A stretch of 64,000 bases of DNA, from NCBI GenBank assembly GCA_035645695.1, contig DASQMC010000016.1, forward strand, positions 20,480-84,479, read 5' to 3'. Positions 8,006 through 18,350 of this stretch are shown piece by piece. The notes under the pieces are model-generated. The model was not told where the DNA came from. It made no database searches and worked only from the letters and a program-made list of their open reading frames with translations. A program made the translations under genes and the position numbers. How positions within the stretch are numbered: the stretch's first letter is position 1; each line of letters starts with the position of its first letter. This stretch comes from JAIVJZ01 sp035645695 (GTDB taxonomy: Bacteria; Acidobacteriota; Blastocatellia; Pyrinomonadales; Pyrinomonadaceae).

Positions 8006-9073
8006 ATGAGCGAAAGCAGGAACAGCACAACAGGCGGCCGACCGGACGCCGGACGCAGACCACGCATCGGGATCACCATCGGCGACCCTGCGGGGATCGG
8101 CCCCGAAGTCGTCCTCAAAGCCGTGGCCGAGGCGGAGGTCAGGCGCGTCTGCGCGCCGGTTATTATCGGCGACGCGCAATTGCTCGCGCACACGGCGCGC
8201 AAACTCAATCTCCAATGCGGCTACGAAGTCATACGCAAAGACGAACCCCTGCCCGAACTTCTCGACGCTCCCGTCATCTATCATCTCGACAACGTTCGCG
8301 CGGACATCGAACCGGGCGTGGAGTCGTCGGAGGCGGGGCGTGCCTCGGGCGAGTACATTGTGGCGGGAGTAGAGTTGTGCATGCGCGGTAGTCTGGATGC
8401 GATCTCGACCGCGCCGATCAACAAGCGCGCTCTCTTTCTCGGCGGCTACAGTTTCCCCGGCCACACGGAATTTCTCGCGCATCTCACACACACGCCCGAA
8501 GTGGCGATGGCCTTCGTCGCGGCAAACTTACGGATCGTGCTGATTTCGACGCACGTGCCTCTGGCCGAGGCGATCCGGCTCGTCCGGCGCGAACACATCG
8601 AGCCGGTGATCAGGCTGGCAAACCGCGAACTCAAACGCTGGGGCATCCGCGAACCGCGACTCGCCATGGCCGCGCTCAACCCTCACGGGGCGGAGGGCGG
8701 TTTATTCGGCGTCGAAGAGTCGGCCGAGATCGTGCCCGCGGTCGAGGCGTGCCGGGAGTTGGGGATTAACGTGTCGGGGCCTTTTTCGGCCGACACGGTT
8801 TTCCTGCGCGCCTCGCGCGGCGAGTTCGACGCGGTCGTGGCCTGTTATCATGATCAGGCTATGATTCCGGTCAAGTGTCTCTCGTTCGGCGAAGCGGTCA
8901 ACGTCTCGCTGGGGCTGCCGTTTATCCGCACCTCGGTCGATCATGGGACGGCCTTCGACATCGCGGGGCGCGGGCTGGCGGAACATTCCAGCATGGTGGC
9001 GGCCATCACCCTCGCCGCCGAACTTTCGCGCATGGAAGACAGCAATCAGGAGGTAGTGATGAGTGATGAGTGA
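8006..9073 (+). CDS. pdxA: 4-hydroxythreonine-4-phosphate dehydrogenase
   Basis: NAD-dependent, metal-binding enzyme of the DXP-dependent pyridoxal phosphate pathway. Motifs include IGITIGDPAGIGPE near the N-terminus, the metal-site GHTEF (His about 153), AALNPHGAEGG, YHDQAMIP (His about 282) and RTSVDHGTAFDIAG near the C-terminus. About 355 residues, slightly longer than typical because of a short Ser/Gly-rich N-terminus. ATG 8006 or GTG 8003 both fit, and neither has a clear ribosome-binding site. The final codons (Val-Val-Met-Ser-Asp-Glu-stop) are read from the GTGATGA repeat arm that starts at 9057. Confidence 0.95.
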   Translation: MSESRNSTTGGRPDAGRRPRIGITIGDPAGIGPEVVLKAVAEAEVRRVCAPVIIGDAQLLAHTARKLNLQCGYEVIRKDEPLPELLDAPVIYHLDNVRADIEPGVESSEAGRASGEYIVAGVELCMRGSLDAISTAPINKRALFLGGYSFPGHTEFLAHLTHTPEVAMAFVAANLRIVLISTHVPLAEAIRLVRREHIEPVIRLANRELKRWGIREPRLAMAALNPHGAEGGLFGVEESAEIVPAVEACRELGINVSGPFSADTVFLRASRGEFDAVVACYHDQAMIPVKCLSFGEAVNVSLGLPFIRTSVDHGTAFDIAGRGLAEHSSMVAAITLAAELSRMEDSNQEVVMSDE

Positions 9074-9204
9074 TGAGTGATGAGTTAAAGACGAGTGAAT
9101 CGTGAATCGTAAATAGAGAAAACTCAGGTCTTTCTATTTACGATTCACGATTCACGATTTACCCTTCTTTTACTCATTACTCATCACTCATCACTCATCA
9201 CTCG
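9057..9204. repeat. Intergenic inverted repeat, GTGATGA / GTGAATCGT words
   Basis: The outer arms are tandem GTGATGAGTGATGA (9057-9085) and ACTCATCACTCATCACTC (9172-9204). The inner arms are GTGAATCGTGAATCGTAAAT (about 9096-9117) and the inverse ATTTACGATTCACGATTC (about 9134-9161). Two different word families are stacked in one hairpin. It fills the whole gap from inside the pdxA 3' end to 6 bases before the next ATG. Confidence 0.8.
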
Positions 9205-9209
9205 ACGAA

Positions 9210-9611
9210 ATGGCAGAGCAAACTTCACAAACCCCTCTCCGCATCTTGGTCGCCGACGATGATCCGGCCATCCTGCGTCTGGTTAAAACACTTGTCGAGA
9301 AAGAGGGCTTTAGCGTGGTGACGGCGGCCGACGGGCGCGAGGCGTATAAGATTCTGCAAAACGACACCAACTTCACAGCCGCCATCTTCGACGTGATGAT
9401 GCCGCACATTCAGGGGCCGGAACTCGTTCGCCACATGCGAACGGAAAAACGCCTGATGAAGATTCCCGTGATGATGATGACCGCCGAGCAGAACCCCAGA
9501 CATTCCTCCGAGAGCTTCAGCGCGGGCGCTGTTGTTTTTCTCCCAAAACCCTTCACCGCTTCGCAACTACAAGTTATGCTGCGCGTCTTGATCAACAACG
9601 CGGCAGCATAA
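9210..9611 (+). CDS. Single-domain response regulator (receiver only)
   Basis: 133 residues consisting of one CheY-like receiver domain. The acidic pair is Asp16-Asp17, the phosphorylated Asp is Asp61 (IFDVMMP), followed by Thr91 and Lys113 (PKPF), so all active-site residues are present. There is no output domain, so it probably works through phosphotransfer or protein contacts. No sensor kinase is adjacent. The start lies just after a repeat arm and has no recognisable ribosome-binding site, so translation may be weak or leaderless. Confidence 0.88.
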   Translation: MAEQTSQTPLRILVADDDPAILRLVKTLVEKEGFSVVTAADGREAYKILQNDTNFTAAIFDVMMPHIQGPELVRHMRTEKRLMKIPVMMMTAEQNPRHSSESFSAGAVVFLPKPFTASQLQVMLRVLINNAAA

Positions 9612-9662
9612 CCGTCGCCGCCTTTTCGCGCGCGCGTTCGCTCTACTTCAAGCAGGCAACGT

Positions 9663-10634
9663 ATGAGAGACACTACTCGCCGCATGGTTTTTATCTTGAG
9701 CGTCTGCGCCGCAACAACGCTGCATGCGTTCGCCGCGGGGAGCGCGGGCGGCGTCGCCGTGGCGCAGAAGGCCATCAAGCGAGACGACGCGCGCAAGTTG
9801 ATCGCCGCCGCCTCTCTGCTCGAACTCAACAAAGAGGCCGTGACCGTTAAGGAAATTTCGCCGCCCGGCGCGGCTGTGGCAACGGTCGTGGTGGGCGTGA
9901 AGCTGGGCTTTCATTTCGTGAAAGACGCGTCGGGCGGTTGGCGCGTGGTCGAAGTCAGGACGGGCGACCGCCGTTGGGAATCGTTCGACCTGCTGGCACG
10001 CGCGCTCGGCGGCGATAGCCTGACGTTCGCACGCTCGGAACTCGACGCCTTCGCCGCCGAACTCGCCGCGCTCGGCAAAAATAAGAGCGCACCCGCAAGC
10101 GACGCGCCCCTGCGTCAACCCGGCGGCAACGACGAAAATCAAGCCCCGAAGGAACTGAGACGCGGCGCGCTTTCGGTCAAGAACCCGGAGGCGGCGCTCG
10201 TGCCGACGGGGTCGTCGGCGGTGATCGAGTTAGAGGTCGAAACGTCCGTGGATTTCGCCCGCGACGCGCGCGGACGCTGGCAGGTGGCGCGTATCGTCGT
10301 CGGTGGCGGCGGCGGCGGGCGCGGCTTTGAAACGTTCGATGCCTTCGAGCGCGCGCTCAACGCGGAGAAATCGGCACGCGCGCGCGCCGACCTCGAAAGC
10401 CTGACCGCTGCGCTCGAAGCGTATCGCGGCGCGCGCGGCTTCTACGTCGTCGCCGAAACAATCTCCGATCTCGTCAACCATCTCAACCCACGTTACACGG
10501 GCGCGTTCATACGCTTCGACCCCTGGCATCGTCCCTACGAATACGAAGGCGCGCGCGAACGCTTTACTCTCCGCTCGCTCGGCGCGGACGGCAAGGCCGA
10601 CACGGCGGACGACGTAACGGTAGGGAAACGATGA
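9663..10634 (+). CDS. Secreted protein with GspG-like C-terminal domain
   Basis: 323 residues. The N-terminus (basic MRDTTRR, then a hydrophobic core to about residue 33) is a Sec signal peptide rather than a type IV pilin prepeptide. The middle is a poorly conserved Ala/Lys-rich region that holds two similar halves, each ending in a DFARDARGRWQV or HFVKDASGGWRV segment. The C-terminal 85 residues resemble the type II secretion pseudopilin GspG core: a helix with LESLTAALEAYR, then DPWHRPYEYEG and RSLGADGKADTADD, the Ca-binding-type loop. Function is unknown; a major pseudopilin is unlikely without the prepilin site. The last codons run into a repeat arm. Confidence 0.65.
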   Translation: MRDTTRRMVFILSVCAATTLHAFAAGSAGGVAVAQKAIKRDDARKLIAAASLLELNKEAVTVKEISPPGAAVATVVVGVKLGFHFVKDASGGWRVVEVRTGDRRWESFDLLARALGGDSLTFARSELDAFAAELAALGKNKSAPASDAPLRQPGGNDENQAPKELRRGALSVKNPEAALVPTGSSAVIELEVETSVDFARDARGRWQVARIVVGGGGGGRGFETFDAFERALNAEKSARARADLESLTAALEAYRGARGFYVVAETISDLVNHLNPRYTGAFIRFDPWHRPYEYEGARERFTLRSLGADGKADTADDVTVGKR

Positions 10635-10708
10635 AGTAGGAACGCGGAACGATGAAGTAAAGACAACCGCTTTGACTTCATCGTTCCGCGTTCCTACTTC
10701 ATCGTTTC
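10625..10708. repeat. Long hairpin, GATGAAGTAGGAACG words
   Basis: The arms 10625-10662 and 10670-10708 pair almost perfectly over about 36 bases around a 7-base loop. The arm begins inside the last codons of the upstream gene, whose TGA stop is part of the repeat. The same word family forms the hairpins at 30683-30766 and 55999-56081. Confidence 0.88.
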
Positions 10709-10710
10709 TC

Positions 10711-10739
10711 TTGACGCTTCGTCGGCGCGTCTGTTAGGT
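10711..10739 (+). promoter_or_regulatory. Candidate sigma70 promoter
   Basis: TTGACG (10711-10716), 17-base spacer, TTAGGT (10734-10739), directly after the hairpin arm. It would drive the receiver-domain gene at 10887 with a leader of about 140 bases that includes a small hairpin CCGGTT/AACCGG at 10841-10856. Confidence 0.4.
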
Positions 10740-10886
10740 TCAAATAGTGGCCTGTTTACGGTAAGGGCAGGCTGAATTTGAAGTCTCACGCCCCGCGTCG
10801 TTCGTGCCGCCGCGCGCTCGAAAAAGCGCCCGAGAGATTGCCGGTTCTCCAACCGGACGACGCCCGCCCCCGAAGGAGTTTAGTTT

Positions 10887-12605
10887 TTGCTAACGGGACG
10901 CAAACTGCTGCTCGCCGATGATTCTTTAACCATTCAAAAGGTGGTGAGTTTGACCTTCGGCGACGAAGCGATGGAGGTCACGTCTACAGGCGGCGGCGCG
11001 GAGGCTCTCGAAAAGCTGAACGAAAGTTTGCCGGACATCGTCCTCGCCGACGTGTTCATGCCCGAGCCGAACGGCTACGCGCTGTGTGAACGCATCAAGG
11101 GGGACGAACGCACGCGGCATATCCCGGTGGTGCTGCTCGTCGGCACGTTTGAACCTTTCAACGAAGCGGAGGCGCGCAGAGTCGGCGCGGACGATGTCTT
11201 GACCAAACCTTTTCAATCCATACGCGATCTCGTCAACAAAGTCGGCGGCCTGCTCGGCGGCCAGCCGGAAGAGAAGGGCGCGGACGCCGAACGCGCGCGC
11301 GACCAGTACCACGACGCCGGAGAGACGACGCGCGACCTCTCGCCCTTCGCCGCCGAAGCGCGCGCCGCCGACCCCGCCGCCGCGACTGCCGCCACATCCA
11401 CCCCCGCCGACGCCTTCGCCGATTTCGACATGGACGACGCTACCATCCAAACCACGCCCGCCGCCGCCTTCGACGCGTTGCACGCCGCGCCCGCTCCAAG
11501 CTTCTCCCGGATCAACGAGGAGGAACAATTCAGCGACCGTGCCGAGACGGACGAGGCGCTGTTCTTCGGCGAAGACGATGCGCCCGCTCTTGAGATAGAT
11601 GCGCCCGCGCCTGAGATGCACGCCGCCGCAGACCTGTCGCCGGCGGCGAGTTTGTCCTCCGGTTCTCCCGTCGCATCGCCCGTCGCCGAGTCCGCGTTCG
11701 ACGCGCGCGCATCGCGCAACGCCGAGGCCGATGACGCGTTGCTTGAACTCGGCGACGCCGCCCCGGCCAGCACGGCAAACGCCGAAGCCGACGACTTCAT
11801 CCTCGACATCGGCGGCGACGACGATTCTTTTGACCCTCCCGCCTTCGCGCCCGCGCACGATGCGACCGCGGAAGCGGACATGTTGTTCGCCGAAGAAGCG
11901 CAGACGACGGAAGTGCCGGAAGCGTTCGCGATGCAGGGAGCGTTTACGGAGGCGGAAGCGTCAACGGAGTCGCCACTGTCCGTAGAGCCGGGGATGTGGG
12001 AGGCGAATGCCGGGGGCGCGCCGGTAGAAGCCGAAGCCCCAAGCGCGTCGGTGGAAGCCGCAAACGCGCTCGCGGATGAAGACCCGATGGAGTTGGAAGC
12101 GCCGGAGATGCTGGAATCACCCGCGCTGCTCTTTGCGAACGAACCGCTCGCGGACGCGCACGATTCTGAAATTTCTCTGGCGGGAGACGAATTCGCTCAC
12201 GCGCCGCACGCGCCCGTCTGGGACAAAGACCCCGTGGCCGCAAGCATCGTGGCGCACGCGGGAGGCGTCGCCCTCGCCGGGACGACGGGCGCGAGCCAAT
12301 CGTCTGAGCCGGTCGCGGCTGATGCCGGTGCGACGGCAGCAGCGGCAACCGAATCGAGCGCGCCCGCCACGTCGTCCGCACCGAGTCAGGCGGCATCTAC
12401 ATCGGGTCAGGCGGCGTCCGCATCGAGCCATGCATCGGCGTCGGCAGCGTCTTTGTCGCCGGAGGTGTTGGACGAGTTGGTGCGGCGCGTCGTCGCGCAG
12501 ATGTCGGAACAGGTCGTGCGCGAAATCGCTTGGGAAGTCGTTCCCGATCTGGCCGAGCGTCTCATCAGGCAACGCCTCGAAGAGGAAAGAGCGCGCGCTC
12601 AGTAA
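10887..12605 (+). CDS. Receiver-domain protein with long disordered linker and C-terminal helical motif
   Basis: 572 residues from TTG 10887, chosen because GAAGGAG lies 8 bases upstream and because translation from it begins directly with MLTGRKLLLADDSLTIQKV. The receiver domain occupies 1-120, with Asp11-Asp12, phospho-Asp55 and Lys107. About 400 residues of Ala/Asp/Glu/Ser-rich low complexity follow. The last 50 residues (SPEVLDELVRRVVAQMSEQV, then REIAWEVVPDLAERLIRQRL) form conserved helices, reminiscent of the C-terminal oligomerisation helices of PopZ-like polar organisers and of similar acidobacterial and myxobacterial regulators. That resemblance is by eye. It is probably a scaffold-like regulator without DNA-binding output. 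Confidence 0.75.
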   Translation: MLTGRKLLLADDSLTIQKVVSLTFGDEAMEVTSTGGGAEALEKLNESLPDIVLADVFMPEPNGYALCERIKGDERTRHIPVVLLVGTFEPFNEAEARRVGADDVLTKPFQSIRDLVNKVGGLLGGQPEEKGADAERARDQYHDAGETTRDLSPFAAEARAADPAAATAATSTPADAFADFDMDDATIQTTPAAAFDALHAAPAPSFSRINEEEQFSDRAETDEALFFGEDDAPALEIDAPAPEMHAAADLSPAASLSSGSPVASPVAESAFDARASRNAEADDALLELGDAAPASTANAEADDFILDIGGDDDSFDPPAFAPAHDATAEADMLFAEEAQTTEVPEAFAMQGAFTEAEASTESPLSVEPGMWEANAGGAPVEAEAPSASVEAANALADEDPMELEAPEMLESPALLFANEPLADAHDSEISLAGDEFAHAPHAPVWDKDPVAASIVAHAGGVALAGTTGASQSSEPVAADAGATAAAATESSAPATSSAPSQAASTSGQAASASSHASASAASLSPEVLDELVRRVVAQMSEQVVREIAWEVVPDLAERLIRQRLEEERARAQ

Positions 12606-12627
12606 CAGGCCACGCGGCAAGCACGCT

Positions 12628-12690
12628 AAACGGATCGGGTTCGGGGCGGAGACAGTCAATCCGCCCCGAACCCGATCCGTTTTCTTTTTA
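12628..12690 (+). terminator. Intrinsic terminator
   Basis: A perfect 20-bp stem (12630-12649 with 12661-12680, core GGTTCGGGGCGG) around an 11-base loop, followed by TTTTCTTTTTAG. It lies 23 bases after the stop of the receiver-domain gene, in plus-strand orientation. Confidence 0.92.
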
Positions 12691-12806
12691 GCCGTCAGCC
12701 CCCGGTCACCAGCTTTTCAGCCATCGGTCGAAAACGGCCGCCGATTCCTTTACAATGCCCGAGAGCAAAAAATTCAATGTATCTAAACGCCGAAAGCTGA
12801 CGGCTG
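12690..12806. repeat. Weak inverted repeat, GTCAGC words
   Basis: AGCCGTCAGC at 12690-12699 and GCTGACGGCT at 12797-12806 are exact inverted copies, with additional partial copies (TCAGCC, GCCGAAAGC) between them. It looks like a short or eroded relative of the elements at 7035 and 62931. It ends 24 bases before valS. Confidence 0.5.
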
Positions 12807-12830
12807 GTAGCCCATAGCTCACCCGAACAC

Positions 12831-15517
<2,687 letters not shown>

Positions 15518-15521
<4 letters not shown>

Positions 15522-16372
15522 AATGGCTTGACGAAGGTGCGCTCTTTCAACAGATCGGCGCGTTTCTCGCTGAAGACCTGGGGCGAGGCGACATCACGAC
15601 GCAATCGACCGTGACGCGCAACGCGCACGCGCGCGGTCGCTTTCTCGCGAAAGAGCCGCTCGTCATCGCCGGTCTCGAAGCGGCCGAGGCCGTCTTCTCC
15701 ACGCTCGACTCGCAACAGCAACTCGAAGCCTTCTTCTCCGACGGCGACGAGGTGGAGGCGGGCAAAGTAGTCGCGCGCACGAACGGCTTCGCCGATGTGC
15801 TGCTGGCGGGCGAGCGCGTTGCGCTGAATTTACTGCAACGCCTCTCGGGCATTGCGACGACGACCCGCGCGTTCGTGCGCGAGGTCGAAGGGACGAACGC
15901 GCAGATCGTCGATACGCGCAAGACGACGCCGGGGCTGCGCATGCTTGAGAAGTACGCCGTGGAATCGGGCGGCGCGCGCAATCACCGTTTCGGCCTCGAC
16001 GACGGCGTGCTCATTAAAGACAACCACATCGCGCTCGCGGGCGGCGTGGGCGCGGCCGTCGAGCGCGCGCGCAGGGCGGTCGGGCACCTGCACAAGATCG
16101 AGGTCGAAGTCACAAGCGAAAAGGATTTGCGCGAGGCGATCACGAGCGGCGCGGACATCCTCTTGCTCGACAATCTGACGCCGGAAGAGACGCGCGCGCG
16201 CGTCGAACTCGCGCGTGAATTGTCGCCCGCCGTCCTGCTCGAAGCGTCGGGCGGCATCCGTCTGGAGAACGTGCGCGCCTACGCCGAAGCGGGCGTCGAT
16301 CTGATCAGCGTTGGCGCGCTGACGCACTCGGCGCGGGCGATGGACATCAGCTTCAAGATTCAACCGGGCTGA
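15518..16372 (+). CDS. nadC: Nicotinate-nucleotide pyrophosphorylase (carboxylating)
   Basis: Quinolinate phosphoribosyltransferase of NAD synthesis: quinolinate plus PRPP gives nicotinate mononucleotide. 284 residues. Signature segments are DTRKTTPGLRMLEKYAV, GGARNHRFGLDDGVLIKDNH, EVEVTSEKDLREA and LLEASGGI, covering the quinolinate and PRPP pockets of the type II PRTase barrel. The start overlaps the valS stop by four bases, so the two genes form an operon. Confidence 0.96.
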
Positions 16373-16445
16373 ACAGGCCAGCCGCTTGAGCCGGATGCGT
16401 TTGGAACTATGCCGTGAATGCGGCGTGTACATTAGAGTTATCAGT

Positions 16446-16541
16446 GGCTTTGTTGCATAAATAGGGTTTTGTGTCCATATATTGTGGATGTCATGCGAAA
16501 TTTCAAACCCGAAACCGCAACATATAGATTTATGCAACAAC
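16446..16541. mobile_element. Small MITE-like element with IS5/IS903-type ends
   Basis: A 96-bp AT-rich segment. The left end GGCTTTGTTGCATAAAT (16446-16462) resembles the terminal inverted repeat of IS903-group IS5 elements. ATTTATGCAACAAC (16528-16541) gives the inverted right end with 13 identical bases. No transposase is encoded. GTTATCAGT stands on both sides (16437-16445 and 16545-16553), so the element appears to sit inside a GTTATCAGT tandem array. The IS family is matched from memory of the IR sequence. Confidence 0.5.
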
Positions 16542-16542
16542 G

Positions 16543-16600
16543 TCGTTATCAGTTATCAGTTATCAGTTTTCAGTTTTCAGTTATTAGTTGTCGGTTATCA
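16543..16600. repeat. Tandem CAGTTATCAGTTTT word array (single arm)
   Basis: A tandem run of GTTATCAGT, TTTCAGT and related 7-8-base words immediately before the ribosome-binding site of the next gene. Unlike most elements here it has no inverted partner nearby; one more unit lies beyond the MITE-like insert at 16437. Confidence 0.65.
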
Positions 16601-16612
16601 GTAAGGAGTTTG

Positions 16613-17431
16613 ATGATGCGAAATCGTTCAGGATTCAGGGCGGTTGTGGCGTCGGCGTTGGTGTCGTTGCTGGCGTGGGGAGCGTTCGAGGCGCAGTCGC
16701 AGCAGCAGCAGCGCAGGCGTCCGTCGCGGCGTGCGACGAACCCCACGCGTGGCACCACCACCACGCAGCCGACGGCGACGCCTGATTACGAGCCGCGCGT
16801 CGTCAGCACCGCCGAGGAACAGGCGGCTCAGGAAGGCCGCGCCGCAACGCCGACGACGAGCCGCACGCGCCGCTCCCGTTCGACCGCGCCGCCCGAATCC
16901 GACGAAACGCTCAAGACGATGCAGAGCTTGTTGGACGAGTTCGGAAGACTCAACCGGAAGGTTGACGAGCTCGAAAAGGAGCGGCGCACCGACCTGATTC
17001 AGGAACGACTGACGCGCGCCGAGCAGCGCGCCGAAGGTTTGCAGACGCAACTGCGCGACGTGTTGGAGAAGGAGGCCGGTTTGCAGGCGCAGATGGATCG
17101 GGTGGACGAGCAGATGCGCCCCGAGAGCATCGAACGGCAGGCCGCGCTGACGGGGACGTTTCGCCCAGACGAGTTGCGCGACACGATCCGCCGCCAACTC
17201 GACTCGGAGAAACGGCGCATCCGCACGCAACTCGACGTGCTACAGGGAAGCCGCACGCGGCTCGAAACCGCGCTCAACAACGCCGACCAGCTTGTCGGGC
17301 GTCTACGCGCGCAACTCGACGCCGCCGTGGAACGCGAACTCGAAAGCGGCGGCCCCGCGTCGAGCGCGCCTGTGCCGACGCCTTCGCCCACGCCTTCGCC
17401 GACGCCTTCTTCTACACCGCCGCCACAATGA
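16613..17431 (+). CDS. Secreted coiled-coil protein of unknown function
   Basis: 272 residues from ATG 16613 (or 16616), chosen because AAGGAG lies 4-7 bases upstream. A longer frame from 16469 would encode the repeat array and is rejected. A signal peptide occupies about 1-30, then an Arg/Ser/Thr/Pro-rich linker. A long heptad-rich coiled coil (about 85-245) is rich in Arg, Glu, Leu and Gln. The tail is Pro/Thr/Ser-rich with PTPSPTPSPTPS repeats, as in wall- or membrane-spanning periplasmic proteins. No known domain is recognised. Confidence 0.7.
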   Translation: MMRNRSGFRAVVASALVSLLAWGAFEAQSQQQQRRRPSRRATNPTRGTTTTQPTATPDYEPRVVSTAEEQAAQEGRAATPTTSRTRRSRSTAPPESDETLKTMQSLLDEFGRLNRKVDELEKERRTDLIQERLTRAEQRAEGLQTQLRDVLEKEAGLQAQMDRVDEQMRPESIERQAALTGTFRPDELRDTIRRQLDSEKRRIRTQLDVLQGSRTRLETALNNADQLVGRLRAQLDAAVERELESGGPASSAPVPTPSPTPSPTPSSTPPPQ

Positions 17432-17432
17432 A

Positions 17433-17524
17433 GGGATGAGGGCGGAGGGATGAGGGATGAATAAAGAAAGCACTCACTTGATTGAATGCCTCCTTTCATC
17501 CCTCATCCCTCCGCCCTCATCCCT
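17433..17524. repeat. Inverted repeat, GGGATGAGGGCGGAGGG words
   Basis: Left arm 17433-17460 and right arm 17496-17524 are inverted copies over 27 bases around a 35-base AT-rich loop. It starts 1 base after the TGA of the coiled-coil gene and ends 8 bases before the next ATG, so it fills the whole gap. Confidence 0.82.
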
Positions 17525-17531
17525 TATTCTT

Positions 17532-17897
17532 ATGGGTACGATCTCGCAGGCAGAACTTTACCGTCTGATCGCTGAAAGGAACGCGAGGGGCGAGCGCGTC
17601 GTGGTGGCGACGGTCGCGCACACGCGCGGCTCGACGCCGCAACGTCGCGGGGCGAAGATGCTCTTCTTCGAGAACGACGATGTGGCGGGCACGGTCGGCG
17701 GCGGTTGCATCGAGGCCGAGGTTTGGGCGGAAGCCCGCGAGGCGATGCGCACGGGCGCGGCGGGCTTGCACAAGTTCAGTCTCACGGCCGACGAGGCCAG
17801 CGAAGAAGGGATGGTCTGCGGCGGCACGATGGAGATTTTCATAGACGTGTGGGACGGAAGAAGGGAAAAGGGAAAAGGGGAAGGGGTAAAGGGGTAA
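17532..17897 (+). CDS. XdhC/CoxI N-domain protein
   Basis: 121 residues from ATG 17532. It contains only the XdhC_CoxI domain: VVVATVAHTRGSTPQRRGAK, then DVAGTVGGGCIEAEVW and a C-terminal EEGMVCGGTMEIFIDVW. Such proteins bind molybdenum cofactor and help insert it, or its sulfurated form, into xanthine dehydrogenase/CO dehydrogenase-type enzymes. A larger XdhC protein follows at 18351, so this is probably its small partner. The last dozen residues (Arg-Arg-Glu-Lys-Gly-Lys-Gly-Glu-Gly-Val-Lys-Gly) are translated from a GGGAAAAGGGG repeat arm. No molybdoenzyme gene lies in the window. Confidence 0.82.
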   Translation: MGTISQAELYRLIAERNARGERVVVATVAHTRGSTPQRRGAKMLFFENDDVAGTVGGGCIEAEVWAEAREAMRTGAAGLHKFSLTADEASEEGMVCGGTMEIFIDVWDGRREKGKGEGVKG

Positions 17898-17993
17898 AGA
17901 GGAAGGGGCGAAGAACAGCCTCGCGAATTAATCTCAGGGCAATCCCGCTTGTATCACTTTCACCTTTACCCTTTACCCCTTCCCCTTTTCCCT
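17857..17993. repeat. Inverted repeat, GGGGAAGGGGTAAAGG words
   Basis: The purine-rich left arm 17857-17899 forms the coding end of the XdhC-type gene. The pyrimidine-rich inverted right arm lies at 17964-17993. The family recurs at 24934, 32881, 47311, 51462 and 62352. The G-runs could also form quadruplex structures. Confidence 0.78.
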
Positions 17994-18027
17994 CTATCCT
18001 TCATCCATCTCCTTCGGAGGTTTTTCT

Positions 18028-18348
18028 ATGCCCGCATCTTTCATGGAAGACTACAAGGCGAAGCACAGGCATCCGCTCAATCGCCTGACGCACAGCATCG
18101 GCATCCCTATGATCGTCTTGAGCTTGCCGCTTTTCTTTTTCAACTGGCGATGGGCGCTCGCGATGTTCGTCGTCGGGTGGATTCTACAGTTCGTCGGCCA
18201 CTGGATCGAGGGCAACCAGCCCGCGTTCTTCCGCAATCCGATTTACCTGCTCATCGGGCCGTTGTGGATCGCGCGCCGCGTGCTCTCGACGCTCGGGCTG
18301 GCCGCGAAACCCGCCACTACCGATTTCCCCGCCAAACGCTCGCGCTGA
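18028..18348 (+). CDS. DUF962/Mpo1-like membrane protein
   Basis: 106 residues with a good ribosome-binding site (GGAGG, 8 bases upstream). Family signature: HRHPLNRLTHSIGIP (His13, 15 and 22) and GHWIEGNQPAFF (57-68), with two hydrophobic stretches between and one after. The yeast relative Mpo1 is an iron-dependent dioxygenase of 2-hydroxy fatty acids; the conserved His residues fit metal binding. It lies between two XdhC-type genes and ends 2 bases before the second, an unexpected neighbour for cofactor maturation genes. Confidence 0.85.
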   Translation: MPASFMEDYKAKHRHPLNRLTHSIGIPMIVLSLPLFFFNWRWALAMFVVGWILQFVGHWIEGNQPAFFRNPIYLLIGPLWIARRVLSTLGLAAKPATTDFPAKRSR

Positions 18349-18350
18349 AA

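Noticed and set aside
16469..16612. N-terminal extension of the coiled-coil protein
   Set aside because: It would translate the MITE-like element and the CAGTTTT word array; ATG 16613 has a good ribosome-binding site and exposes a signal peptide.
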